This document shows, one piece after another, positions 1 through 5,829 of a stretch of DNA of 8,075 bases. The DNA comes from Candidatus Dadabacteria bacterium (GTDB lineage: Bacteria; Desulfobacterota_D; UBA1144; Nemesobacterales; Nemesobacteraceae). Under the pieces are notes generated by a model. It was not told where the DNA came from. It did not search any database and saw nothing but the letters and a program-made list of their open reading frames with translations. Each line of letters starts with the position of its first letter. Within the stretch, counting starts at the first letter, position 1. Where the stretch lies: contig JAPOSJ010000058.1 in assembly GCA_026709745.1 (NCBI GenBank), positions 1 through 8,075 of the forward strand, in the 5' to 3' direction. The translations under genes were made by a program, and so were the position numbers.

Positions 1-62
1 GGTCAAACGGTCCTGACGGGGTGGGGAACTCGGATGATGATCTGTCTAATAGAGACAGATGA
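1..62 (+). CDS. gspG: Type II secretion major pseudopilin GspG, C-terminal 19 codons (5' end outside window)
   Basis: Frame 3 is open from the window edge and ends at TGA 60-62. The last residues read SNGPDGVGNSDDDLSNRDR. The Gly/Asp-rich stretch ending in D-x-SN resembles the conserved GspG C-terminus, where acidic residues bind calcium and stabilise the major pseudopilin. GspG is the subunit that polymerises into the periplasmic pseudopilus pushing folded exoproteins through the outer-membrane secretin. The position directly before gspH, in the standard G-H-I-J-K order, supports the call. The stop overlaps the gspH start as ATGA, which suggests coupled translation. The tail is very short, so the name rests on motif plus gene order. 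Confidence 0.75.
   Translation, partial: SNGPDGVGNSDDDLSNRDR
40..60 (+). repeat. Perfect 8-bp inverted repeat over the gspG stop / gspH start
   Basis: ATCTGTCT (40-47) and AGACAGAT (53-60) are exact reverse complements separated by AATAG. In mRNA they can form an 8-bp stem with a 5-nt loop. The 3' arm contains the first two bases of the gspH ATG (59-61) and the first base of the gspG stop. A ribosome finishing gspG would melt the stem, which would fit coupled translation of gspH. No clear Shine-Dalgarno sequence is visible for gspH, in keeping with that idea. The repeat is seen directly and the function is inferred. Confidence 0.5.
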
Positions 63-607
63 GAACCAAACAGGCTGGCTTTACCCTTATTGAGCTTCTG
101 GTGGTTATTTTCCTGCTCGGAGCCTTTTTATCCGTTGCGATGCCAAGTGTGCTAAGAACGGATGACATGAAACTGCGAAGCGCGTCAAGAGGGATTGTAA
201 CGACCATAAGATATCTTTACAGTAAAGCCGTTTTTGAAAAGCGCATATACAGGCTTTCATTCAATATTGATACTGGAGAATACTGGCCCGAGGTTATAGA
301 GGGAAACCAGTTTCGCGTGGAGAGTATCTCAGGTGACGGACCCAAGGAGCTTCCTCGCGGGGTTTTTTTCAGCGATATACAGACCGAGAGGACGCAACGC
401 AAGATAAGCTCCGGAAAAGATGCGTTCATATTGTTTTTGCCTACTGGAACGGTCGACTCGGCGGTTATTCATCTGAGAGCTGGTAAGGACAATTTTTTCA
501 CGCTTTCCACAAATCCTTATACAGGAGCCACAAAAGTTTTTGATGAGTACATAGAATTCAGTGACCGTCTCGGGGACTTGGCCGAGCGCCAGGCGGGAAA
601 TTTATGA
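59..607 (+). CDS. gspH: Type II secretion minor pseudopilin GspH
   Basis: A 182-residue type IV pilin-like protein. The N-terminus has a short basic leader, then Gly7/Phe8 followed by TLIE. This is the prepilin peptidase (GspO) cleavage and methylation site, with Glu at +5. A hydrophobic helix follows to about residue 30 and would anchor the protein in the inner membrane before assembly. The C-terminal part (about 120-165), with LFLPTGTVDSAVIHL and then TLSTNPYTGATKVF, matches the beta-sheet end typical of GspH/FimT proteins. GspH is a minor subunit at or near the pseudopilus tip. The start overlaps the gspG stop by four bases, and the stop overlaps gspI by four bases. FimT-like pilins share this fold, but placement between GspG-like and GspI-like genes favours GspH. 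Confidence 0.88.
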   Translation: MRTKQAGFTLIELLVVIFLLGAFLSVAMPSVLRTDDMKLRSASRGIVTTIRYLYSKAVFEKRIYRLSFNIDTGEYWPEVIEGNQFRVESISGDGPKELPRGVFFSDIQTERTQRKISSGKDAFILFLPTGTVDSAVIHLRAGKDNFFTLSTNPYTGATKVFDEYIEFSDRLGDLAERQAGNL

Positions 608-975
608 GGGATTCAGAAAAAAACATCCGGGGATTCACCCTGCTTGAAGTCATGGTTGCGGTGGGGCTGCTTGCCTTCGCGATGGTGGCCATACTTGGGA
701 CAGTGAGTTACAATATAAATCTTGCGGGTAAGGCGAATGACAACATGATCGCCATGAGCCTCGCTGACGAAATGGCTTCCCGGATCGACGCCGAAGGACT
801 TCCCTCTGCATCACAGAAAAGTGGCAGATTTGAGAATCATCCAGATTTTCAGTGGTACGTATCTGTTACTCCGTTTAATCTCTCGCAGTTCAAGGCGAGA
901 ATGAATCTCGTAAGCATTATCATAACTTGGGACGAAGAGGAGGAGAGCTATGAAATCACCTTCGTCCATCTCTGA
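604..975 (+). CDS. gspI: Type II secretion minor pseudopilin GspI
   Basis: A 123-residue small pseudopilin, the usual size for GspI. The leader ends at Gly10, followed by Phe11-TLLE with Glu15 at +5, then a hydrophobic helix to about residue 33. The SLADEMASRI segment (about 67-76) is the conserved GspI region after the helix. The later part (FQWYVSVTP, then IIITWDEEEESYEITF) is the expected short beta-sheet domain. GspI forms the core of the I-J-K tip complex that starts pseudopilus assembly in the inner membrane. The ATG overlaps the gspH stop as ATGA. The 3' end overlaps gspJ by 26 bases, and its Glu-rich codons also provide the gspJ ribosome binding site. Confidence 0.9.
   Translation: MRDSEKNIRGFTLLEVMVAVGLLAFAMVAILGTVSYNINLAGKANDNMIAMSLADEMASRIDAEGLPSASQKSGRFENHPDFQWYVSVTPFNLSQFKARMNLVSIIITWDEEEESYEITFVHL
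938..943 (+). promoter_or_regulatory. Ribosome binding site of gspJ inside gspI
   Basis: AGGAGG lies six bases before the ATG at 950, within codons for the Glu-rich end of GspI. It fixes the gspJ start at 950 despite the 26-base overlap between the two genes. Confidence 0.75.
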
Positions 976-1615
976 TGGAAGAGACGGATTTACCCTTATA
1001 GAGGTTCTTATCGCCGTTTCCATAACTGTCATCGCACTTACTATGCTCTACGGATCCTTTTCCCAGGTTGTTACAGCAAAACGCAGGGTTGAGACGGACA
1101 ACGAACTGATCCAGGAGGCAAACACCATCCTGCTTAAGATGCGTCATGACCTTGTAAACGCTTTTCCCAGGGGAAACATCAACTCTAGGATTTCTTCTCC
1201 CACGGCGTATCCAAGCTTCAGAGGCTGGCTTGAGGCAGAGAACAGCAGAATTGTCTTTACTTCTTTCGCAGGCGACCCCGCACACCACTCAAGGCAGTCC
1301 GGTCAGAGCGAGATATCATACTATCTGGTACCGCTTCGTGACGGGATGTCTGCACTCGTGAGAAAAGATAACTACTGGATCGGAAATGATGAGACCGGAG
1401 CGGTGTATCCGCTCTCTGAGAGGGTACTCGGTTTCCGGGTGAATTTTCTTACCGGGCGACCTGCAGCTTCTGACAATGAGCAGGCGGTCTGGCAGTGGGA
1501 TTCAACCGCGATGCGTGGATTTCCCCAGGCGGTGCAAATACGTATCGTTCTTTCAGGGGATGGGGGAGGGGAGGAGACACATTCAATGATTGTCGCTATA
1601 CCGGTGGCTGACTGA
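950..1615 (+). CDS. gspJ: Type II secretion minor pseudopilin GspJ
   Basis: A 221-residue pseudopilin. The leader ends at Gly13, followed by Phe14-TLIE with Glu18 at +5, then a hydrophobic helix (about 19-40). The downstream pattern is that of GspJ: a long amphipathic stretch after the helix (ETDNELIQEANTILLKMRHD), the ISYYLVP segment near residue 125, a central LVRKDNYW motif, a late FRVNFLTG segment (about 163-170), and a final beta-strand run ending IVAIPVAD. GspJ joins GspI and GspK in the trimeric pseudopilus tip. A strong Shine-Dalgarno sequence at 938-943 supports the start. The stop codon (1613-1615) shares one base with the gspK start, in the arrangement TGATG. Confidence 0.9.
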   Translation: MKSPSSISDGRDGFTLIEVLIAVSITVIALTMLYGSFSQVVTAKRRVETDNELIQEANTILLKMRHDLVNAFPRGNINSRISSPTAYPSFRGWLEAENSRIVFTSFAGDPAHHSRQSGQSEISYYLVPLRDGMSALVRKDNYWIGNDETGAVYPLSERVLGFRVNFLTGRPAASDNEQAVWQWDSTAMRGFPQAVQIRIVLSGDGGGEETHSMIVAIPVAD

Positions 1616-2706
1616 TGGCAGGGACGGATGTAAAAAAGACTGAGAGAGGGATAGTCCTCATTATTGTTGTGATAATGATTGCCATACTCTCCACTATTGT
1701 CATCGATTTCATGTACTCAACCCGTGTTGCTTATGAGATATCTGTAAACGGTTCAAATGAGCTTCAGGCAAGACATATCGCAAAATCGGGAGTGAGGGTT
1801 ATAAGAAGTCTTCTTAGGGATATCTCCCCTGAGGACCTGCCCGTGTTACCTGGGTTTATGGGGCAGTCTCTTGTTTCCCAAAATGGCAACGATGGATGGA
1901 GCCTCTCTATCTCGTCTTTCCCCGTGGGGGAAGGAAACATAGGGCTTCGGGTTACGGATGAGCGCTCAAAGGTGAATCTAAATGCTCTTGTGGACCAGAA
2001 ATCAAGCCGTGTGGATTTCCAGGTTCGCACCCAGCTAGACGAGCTTTTCCGTTTTCTCGGGGTCGACACTGAGAAGTCTACCCTTTTCGTTGCAAGCCTT
2101 GTGAACTGGCTTGACGGAGCGGCGGCGGGCGGCGTAAACGACCAAGAAGCTGTCGGTGCGGGTGGGGACTATTACGCGGGACTTGAAAATCCTTACTATA
2201 TAAAAAATGGTCCGCTTGACAGCATTGAGGAAATTAGGATGATTCAGGGGATGGACGAGGAGTTTTTCTCCAAGGTACGGGACTATCTGACAGTGTATCC
2301 TGAGGATAAAAAGATAAATTTCAGCACCGCTTCAAAAACAGTGATAATGTCCACTATTAAGGCTGCTGGGGTCTCAGTTAACGAGAGACAGAACGACCCG
2401 CGGGAGATAAAGGACAGTGTAGTCGGCAGGATGGCCGATGAGGTAATAATGCACAGGCGCACCAAGAGGATCGTTTCGGCAGATGAAACCAAGAAAATTC
2501 TTAAGAAAGTTGATTCTGTCTTAGATATAAGTTCCGGTATTTCGGGGGTGGTTCTAAAGGATGGGAAAAGCGATGTCTATACAGCCCTTTCAACCGGCAT
2601 AGCGGGAGGAGATGTACCCGTGACAAAAGATATTCGTGCGGTCATCAGAAAAAATCTCAAAAAAAAGAATTCACATCCCGAACTGGTTTCTTGGATTGAA
2701 AGATAA
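1615..2706 (+). CDS. gspK: Type II secretion minor pseudopilin GspK
   Basis: A 363-residue protein, far longer than the other pseudopilins, as is normal for GspK. The leader ends ERG (Gly12) and the mature protein begins IVLII. The usual Glu at +5 is replaced by Ile17, a known hallmark of GspK. A hydrophobic helix spans about 13-34. Family features follow in order: DERSKVNLNAL (115-125), NWLDG (164-168), an Asp/Gly/Tyr-rich loop probably binding calcium (175-189), NPYYIKNGPLDSIEEI (192-207) and INFSTAS (234-240). GspK caps the pseudopilus as its bulky tip subunit. Translation is probably coupled to gspJ, because only a weak ribosome site is visible before the ATG. It is the last gsp gene here: no gspL or gspM follows, and a tRNA begins two bases after the TAA. 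Confidence 0.92.
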   Translation: MAGTDVKKTERGIVLIIVVIMIAILSTIVIDFMYSTRVAYEISVNGSNELQARHIAKSGVRVIRSLLRDISPEDLPVLPGFMGQSLVSQNGNDGWSLSISSFPVGEGNIGLRVTDERSKVNLNALVDQKSSRVDFQVRTQLDELFRFLGVDTEKSTLFVASLVNWLDGAAAGGVNDQEAVGAGGDYYAGLENPYYIKNGPLDSIEEIRMIQGMDEEFFSKVRDYLTVYPEDKKINFSTASKTVIMSTIKAAGVSVNERQNDPREIKDSVVGRMADEVIMHRRTKRIVSADETKKILKKVDSVLDISSGISGVVLKDGKSDVYTALSTGIAGGDVPVTKDIRAVIRKNLKKKNSHPELVSWIER

Positions 2707-2708
2707 TA

Positions 2709-2793
2709 GCCGAAGTGGCGGAACAGGCAGACGCGCAGGATTCAGGATCCTGTGGGCATTGCGCCCGTGGGGGTTCGACTCCCCCCTTCGGCA
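2709..2793 (+). tRNA. tRNA-Leu (anticodon CAG)
   Basis: A complete class II tRNA cloverleaf can be folded by hand. The acceptor arms GCCGAAG (2709-2715) and CTTCGGC (2786-2792) pair fully, with discriminator A at 2793. The D stem is GCG/CGC (2718-2720, 2732-2734). The anticodon stem is CAGGA/TCCTG (2736-2740, 2748-2752) around loop TTCAGGA, with CAG at 2743-2745. The long variable arm has stem GGGC/GCCC (2754-2757, 2763-2766). The T stem is GGGGG/CCCCC with loop TTCGACT. It reads CUG leucine codons. The 3' CCA is not encoded (AGTG follows the stem), so it must be added after transcription. It starts two bases after the gspK stop, so it may be cut out of the gsp transcript. No duplicate of its 3' end, as an integration scar would leave, was seen. 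Confidence 0.96.
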
Positions 2794-2939
2794 GTGTTTG
2801 CAGTAGGACCTTGAAGTAACATAACAGCGTTAAGACTGTCCACAATGAGCTTGACACAGATCATCCAGTCCCGCTGAAGAATGTCTATTGAGGCAATGTC
2901 CTGTGCTGAGTGCGATGGTCTGGGATAGTTCAGTGATCG

Positions 2940-2976
2940 AAAAAAAGGGGTGCCTTTTCTAAAGGCACCCCTTTTT
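2940..2976. terminator. Bidirectional rho-independent terminator between the gspK/tRNA-Leu and glnBA units
   Basis: GGGGTGCCTTT (2947-2957) pairs perfectly with AAAGGCACCCC (2961-2971) around the loop TCT. Seven A precede the stem (2940-2946) and five T follow it (2972-2976), so both strands give a strong 11-bp hairpin followed by a U run. It lies about 20 bases past the glnA stop on the minus strand and about 145 bases past the tRNA on the plus strand. The 2794-2939 stretch before it shows no gene that I can support. Confidence 0.93.
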
Positions 2977-2995
2977 CTGTATTTTTCCTTTCTTT

Positions 2996-4447
2996 TTACA
3001 CGTCGTAATAGAGCATAAACTCATACGGAACGGGTCTCAGCCTGATCGGGTTGATTTCGTTCTCCGTTTTGTAGTCTATCCACGTCTCGATTACGTCCTC
3101 TGTGAATACTCCTCCTTTTAGGAGGAACTCATGGTCATTTTCAAGAGCCTTGACAGCATCTTCAAGCGAACCTGGAACTGAGGGTATGTTGCTTAGCTCC
3201 TCGGGTCCAAGAGCGTAGATGTCCTTGTCAAGCGGGTCTCCCGGTTTGATTTTGTTTTCTATTCCATCAAGTCCGGCCATAAGCATTGCTGAGAACGTGA
3301 GGTAGCCGTTGCATGATGGATCTGGGAAACGGGTCTCTATTCTCTTTGCTTTCGGGCTTGGAGAGTACATCGGGATTCTTACAGCGGCACTTCTGTTTCT
3401 CGCTGAGTAAGCAAGATTTACGGGAGCCTCGAATCCGGGAACGAGCCTTCTGTAGGAATTCGTTATAGGATTGCTAAACGCACATATGGCTCTTGCATGC
3501 TTAAGGATTCCACCCACATAGTACATGGCGAGGTCGCTTAGTCCTGCGTATCCTTTTCCAGCAAAAAGAGGTTTGCCGTTTTTCCATAGAGACTGGTGAA
3601 TATGCATTCCGGAACCATTATCGTCAAAAACGGGTTTCGGCATGAATGTGACCGTTTTTCCGTGTTCGCGGGCGACGTTCTTTACAACGTACTTATACCA
3701 TTTCATGTTGTCTCCCATTTGCACAAGCGGAGCGAAACGCATGTCGATCTCGGCCTGCCCAGCAGTGGCGACTTCATGGTGATGCGCTTCAACAGCGATA
3801 CCCAGATTCAAAAGCACGCTTACCATTTCGGAACGTATGTCGTGCATGCTGTCTGAAGGCGGGGTCGGGAAGTAACCCTCCTTATGCCTCAGTTTGTGAC
3901 CTAGGTTAGGTTTCTCGTCAGCCCCCGAGTTCCAGATTCCTTCTTCCGAATCTATGGCGTAGTATCCACCGCGGGGACTCTGATCGTATCGTACGTCATC
4001 AAAAATGAAGAATTCAAGCTCGGGACCGAAAAACGCCGTGTCCGCTATCTTTGTTCCTTGCATGAAGGAAATAGCTTTTTGTGCTATGTTCCTCGGATCT
4101 CTCGTGTAAGGCTCCCTTGTTATAGGATCCTCAATATTGCATATCACGGCGAGAGTGTGGGCCTGCATGAAAGGATCTACCTTGCAGGTGGTCGGATCCG
4201 GAATCAGGAGCATGTCGCTTGCGTTAATTGCCTGCCAGCCTCTGATGCTTGAACCGTCAAAACCCAATCCGTTTTCGAAAAATGATTTGTCAACTTCCTC
4301 AGCCGGTATGGTGAAGTGCTGCCACATCCCTATAAAATCAAGAAACCTGAGATCAAAAAATTCAATCTCATTTTCTTTTATGAACTTTATTATTTCAGCC
4401 GGCTTTTTTGGAAAAGCGGACTGACCTGACTTGTTGTCACTAGCCAT
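2996..4447 (-). CDS. glnA: Glutamine synthetase, type I (GSI-beta)
   Basis: Catalyses ATP-dependent synthesis of glutamine from glutamate and ammonia, in the cytoplasm as a dodecamer. From the start chosen here the protein has 483 residues, close to the usual GSI length of about 470. Visible motifs are FDGSS (63-67), GPELEFFIFDD (141-151), KP followed by NGSGMHIHQS (271-286), the substrate region around NPITNSYRRLVPGFEAP (326-342), SARNRSAAVRIP (348-359) and RIETRFPDPSCNGYL (369-383). The adenylylation signature KIKPGDPLDKDIY is complete with Tyr411, so activity should be controlled by GlnE. The GSI-beta insertion near 155-175 is present. An upstream in-frame ATG at 4456 abuts the Shine-Dalgarno sequence directly. 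The ATG at 4447 lies nine bases from it and is preferred. It is the second gene of a glnB-glnA operon and ends just before a strong terminator. Confidence 0.97.
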   Translation of the reverse strand: MASDNKSGQSAFPKKPAEIIKFIKENEIEFFDLRFLDFIGMWQHFTIPAEEVDKSFFENGLGFDGSSIRGWQAINASDMLLIPDPTTCKVDPFMQAHTLAVICNIEDPITREPYTRDPRNIAQKAISFMQGTKIADTAFFGPELEFFIFDDVRYDQSPRGGYYAIDSEEGIWNSGADEKPNLGHKLRHKEGYFPTPPSDSMHDIRSEMVSVLLNLGIAVEAHHHEVATAGQAEIDMRFAPLVQMGDNMKWYKYVVKNVAREHGKTVTFMPKPVFDDNGSGMHIHQSLWKNGKPLFAGKGYAGLSDLAMYYVGGILKHARAICAFSNPITNSYRRLVPGFEAPVNLAYSARNRSAAVRIPMYSPSPKAKRIETRFPDPSCNGYLTFSAMLMAGLDGIENKIKPGDPLDKDIYALGPEELSNIPSVPGSLEDAVKALENDHEFLLKGGVFTEDVIETWIDYKTENEINPIRLRPVPYEFMLYYDV

Positions 4448-4456
4448 GGTTAACAT

Positions 4457-4463
4457 CCTCCTT
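4457..4463 (-). promoter_or_regulatory. Ribosome binding site deciding the glnA start
   Basis: On the minus strand AAGGAGG (4463-4457) is followed directly by ATG at 4456 and, nine bases on, by a second in-frame ATG at 4447. No spacing is too close for efficient initiation and nine bases is normal, so the second ATG is the likely start. The longer reading would add only Met-Leu-Thr. Confidence 0.8.
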
Positions 4464-4473
4464 AATACGACTG

Positions 4474-4487
4474 TTTTTCCGGAAAAA
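4474..4487. repeat. Perfect 14-bp palindrome in the glnB-glnA gap
   Basis: TTTTTCCGGAAAAA reads the same on both strands and lies between the glnB stop and the glnA ribosome binding site. As RNA it could form only a short weak stem, with no room for a good loop, so it is not a convincing terminator. It might be a protein-binding site or chance in an AT-rich spacer. The function is unknown. Confidence 0.4.
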
Positions 4488-4500
4488 TTGGGGATGCCAG

Positions 4501-4839
4501 TTATATGGCGTCTTCACCCCTTTCTCCAGTTCTGATTCTTATTACGTCCTCTGCCGGGAACAGGAATATCTTTCCGTCTCCTATCTTACCGGTTTTGGCA
4601 CTTTCTCTTATGGTCTCAATTACCTTGGAGACCATATCGTCGGAAACTACTATTTCAAGCTTTATCTTGGGGAGAAAGTCTATAACGTATTCTGCACCTC
4701 TGTAAAGCTCTGTATGACCTTTCTGACGGCCGAAACCCTTTACCTCAACGACTGTCAGACCCTGAATACCTATCTCTCTAAGAGCCTCTTTCACGTCCTC
4801 TAGTTTGAACGGTTTTATAATGGCCTCTATTTTCTTCAT
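4501..4839 (-). CDS. glnB: Nitrogen regulatory protein PII
   Basis: A 112-residue PII signal protein of exactly the usual length. It is a cytoplasmic trimer that binds ATP/ADP and 2-oxoglutarate, and it reports nitrogen and carbon status to glutamine synthetase adenylyltransferase and NtrB. The N-terminus MKKIEAIIKPFKLEDVKEAL is canonical. The T-loop (about 37-55) holds the YRGAEY signature at 46-51, with Tyr51, the uridylylation site. The B-loop TGKIGDGKIF (83-92) binds nucleotide, and the C-loop region ends in IRTGERGEDAI. AGGAGG at 4856-4851 is its ribosome binding site, eleven bases from the ATG, which is slightly long. Co-transcription with glnA 53 bases downstream is the common glnBA arrangement. 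GlnK is a close paralogue, but linkage to glnA rather than amtB favours GlnB. Confidence 0.96.
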   Translation of the reverse strand: MKKIEAIIKPFKLEDVKEALREIGIQGLTVVEVKGFGRQKGHTELYRGAEYVIDFLPKIKLEIVVSDDMVSKVIETIRESAKTGKIGDGKIFLFPAEDVIRIRTGERGEDAI

Positions 4840-4886
4840 GGTGGTGAAATCCTCCTACACATATTATTCAACTTGCTATGTAAAGT

Positions 4887-4902
4887 ATCAAGAAATATAC
4901 CA
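4887..4902 (-). promoter_or_regulatory. Candidate sigma-54-type (-24/-12) promoter of glnBA
   Basis: The minus strand reads TGGTATATTTCTTGAT. Against the consensus TGGCAC-N5-TTGC(A/T), it has the -24 GG and the TTG of the -12 element with exactly ten bases between GG and the -12 dinucleotide, but that dinucleotide is GA instead of GC. Transcription would begin near 4876, leaving a leader of roughly 37 bases before glnB. The spacing and location fit well, but the -12 mismatch keeps this tentative. Confidence 0.35.
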
Positions 4903-4917
4903 CTTGCTTAACTTCAA

Positions 4918-4938
4918 AGAGAAAAGGTTCTCTAACCT
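4918..4938. repeat. Two overlapping inverted repeats upstream of glnB
   Basis: AGAGAA (4918-4923) and TTCTCT (4928-4933) form a perfect 6-bp stem with loop AAGG. AGGTT (4925-4929) and AACCT (4934-4938) form a perfect 5-bp stem with loop CTCT. The two share bases and exclude one another. They lie about 16 bases upstream of the candidate -24 element, so they would not be in a transcript starting near 4876. An operator or a mini-attenuator for another promoter are both possible, and neither is shown. Confidence 0.35.
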
Positions 4939-5101
4939 GATATAAAAATAACTGTTTTTTCTGCGGAAGGGAAGTTTTTTGTTTTGTAATTAGTCTTTAT
5001 AATTGAATATTTTTTGGAAAATGAAAAATGAGTCAATCTAAATCACTGCTAGCGGAAAAACTTCTTTCCTCCCCAACATTCGCCTTGGGTTTTCCCAAAG
5101 A

Positions 5102-5118
5102 TGCACGTTTATTGTGCA
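5102..5118. promoter_or_regulatory. NtrC-like binding site upstream of glnBA
   Basis: TGCAC (5102-5106) and GTGCA (5114-5118) are a perfect dyad separated by seven bases. This is exactly the 17-bp geometry of enteric NtrC sites (consensus TGCACC-N5-GGTGCA). The inner C/G positions of that consensus are not matched. It lies about 200 bases upstream of the candidate sigma-54 promoter, within the working range of an enhancer. Only one good site is seen, while glnA enhancers usually carry two. Presence upstream of glnBA is what raises it above chance. Confidence 0.55.
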
Positions 5119-5177
5119 CATCATATTAAAATCTGAACATAGAGACGGGGCTGGAATAATATGGATGCCGAGGTTGG

Positions 5178-5829
5178 TCATATTTGTTCCGGATTTTTGG
5201 GTTTTGTTTCTGGGGGCCGCGTTGAATCGTGCCTATAAACGATGGTGGGCTCGTTGGAAACGGTTGGTTCACGACTGATCCGCGCTCTCATATCCCTGAT
5301 TGCAGTTATATCGATCCCGGTTGTTTCCGATGCGGCAAGGTCAAGGCAATCACGCACTTCGTCATCGGCGGCGTACTTCCAGGGATTAACAACCATGTGC
5401 TTGGTTTGGTCATAAACCTCCGCAAGCCTGGAGGCACTGACTGCCTTGAAATCCGGGACGCGTAGCGTGGCAAGTTCTGCTTGTGAAAACGAAGGGTTCA
5501 TCAATGTGGATGAGCGCCGCATCAGGAAACCCAACCCTCCGAGAGTGCTATTGAACCATGCGCAGAGCGCCTTTGCCTCATGCGTGCCGGTCGTCCGGCT
5601 TTGGATTGGAACCCACATTGAACCCAAAGCCGGCCTGTCGCTGAAGATGGCTAACAGGCGCCCGGAGATTGTATTGAACCTTGCCGCGACCAGAATATTC
5701 CCGGCCTGTTGGCGGTAACGTGCAGCGAGTGGCGGTTTCTTGTCCGTAACCAACTGTTCCGGGTGAGCCTCCATCGACGTGCGTAAATCCTTTGAGCGGC
5801 CCCAGAACACGCTGTAGCTGCCCCCCCCC
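5178..5829 (-). CDS. C-terminal (target-recognition-like) part of the restriction-modification enzyme, in a shifted frame
   Basis: After the G run, the frame that continues the conserved protein starts GGSYSVFWGRSKDLRTS and ends at TGA 5180-5178, giving about 215 residues. The segment resembles the C-terminal domain of Type I/IIG-like N6-adenine methyltransferases: a YSVFW strand, QQAGNILVAARFNT, ALCAWFNSTLGGLGFL, FSQAELATLRVPDF, and a final helical part with LAEVYDQT and ISREPTV. This domain normally contacts the DNA target. The same frame is open back to 6065, but the part upstream of 5830 is only a shadow of the methyltransferase frame. It is probably not made as a separate protein. It is joined to the upstream frame if one G is lost or two are gained in the run at 5821-5829, or by ribosomal slippage. 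Confidence 0.75.

Larger units (their letters stand above)
4840..5177. other. AT-rich control region between the restriction-modification gene and glnB
   Basis: These 338 bases contain no supportable gene. They hold the glnB ribosome binding site, an imperfect sigma-54-like promoter (4902-4887), a cluster of overlapping inverted repeats (4918-4938), a very AT-rich segment (about 4940-5035) and an NtrC-like dyad (5102-5118). No hairpin with a U run follows the restriction-modification gene stop at 5178, so read-through toward glnB is possible. The base composition changes from AT-rich to GC-rich within roughly 5140-5230. Confidence 0.7.

Noticed and set aside
61..1015. Repeated TTTACCCTTAT-GAG DNA at the starts of gspH and gspJ as a mobile or regulatory repeat
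   Set aside because: It encodes the shared prepilin motif FTLIE, so the likeness is explained by the protein constraint.
956..1288. Minus-strand open frames across gspH-gspK
   Set aside because: They are antisense shadows of well-supported pseudopilin genes with no recognisable domain.
2709..2793. tRNA-Leu as integration site of the foreign-looking restriction-modification gene
   Set aside because: glnBA lies between them and no repeat of the tRNA 3' end was seen elsewhere in the window.
2851..2879. TTGACA at 2851-2856 as a plus-strand promoter after the tRNA
   Set aside because: There is no acceptable -10 at 16-18 bases and no downstream gene before the terminator at 2940.
3596..3856. Plus-strand open frames inside glnA (also 4058-4252 and 4137-4424)
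   Set aside because: They lie wholly antisense to a canonical, fully conserved glutamine synthetase and have no motif or convincing ribosome site.
5031..5036. TTGACT on the minus strand as the -35 of a sigma-70 promoter for glnBA
   Set aside because: The region is so AT-rich that weak -10 matches are expected by chance, and none at 17 bases is good. It is not excluded, but not supportable.
5084..5100. Hairpin around CCTTGGGTTTTCCCAAAG as terminator of the restriction-modification gene
   Set aside because: The stem is only five perfect pairs and no U run follows on the minus strand.
5578..5820. The 80-residue tail of the methyltransferase frame after the G run as a genuine alternative C-terminus
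   Set aside because: It shows no recognisable domain, whereas the other frame over the same bases carries conserved methyltransferase C-terminal motifs.
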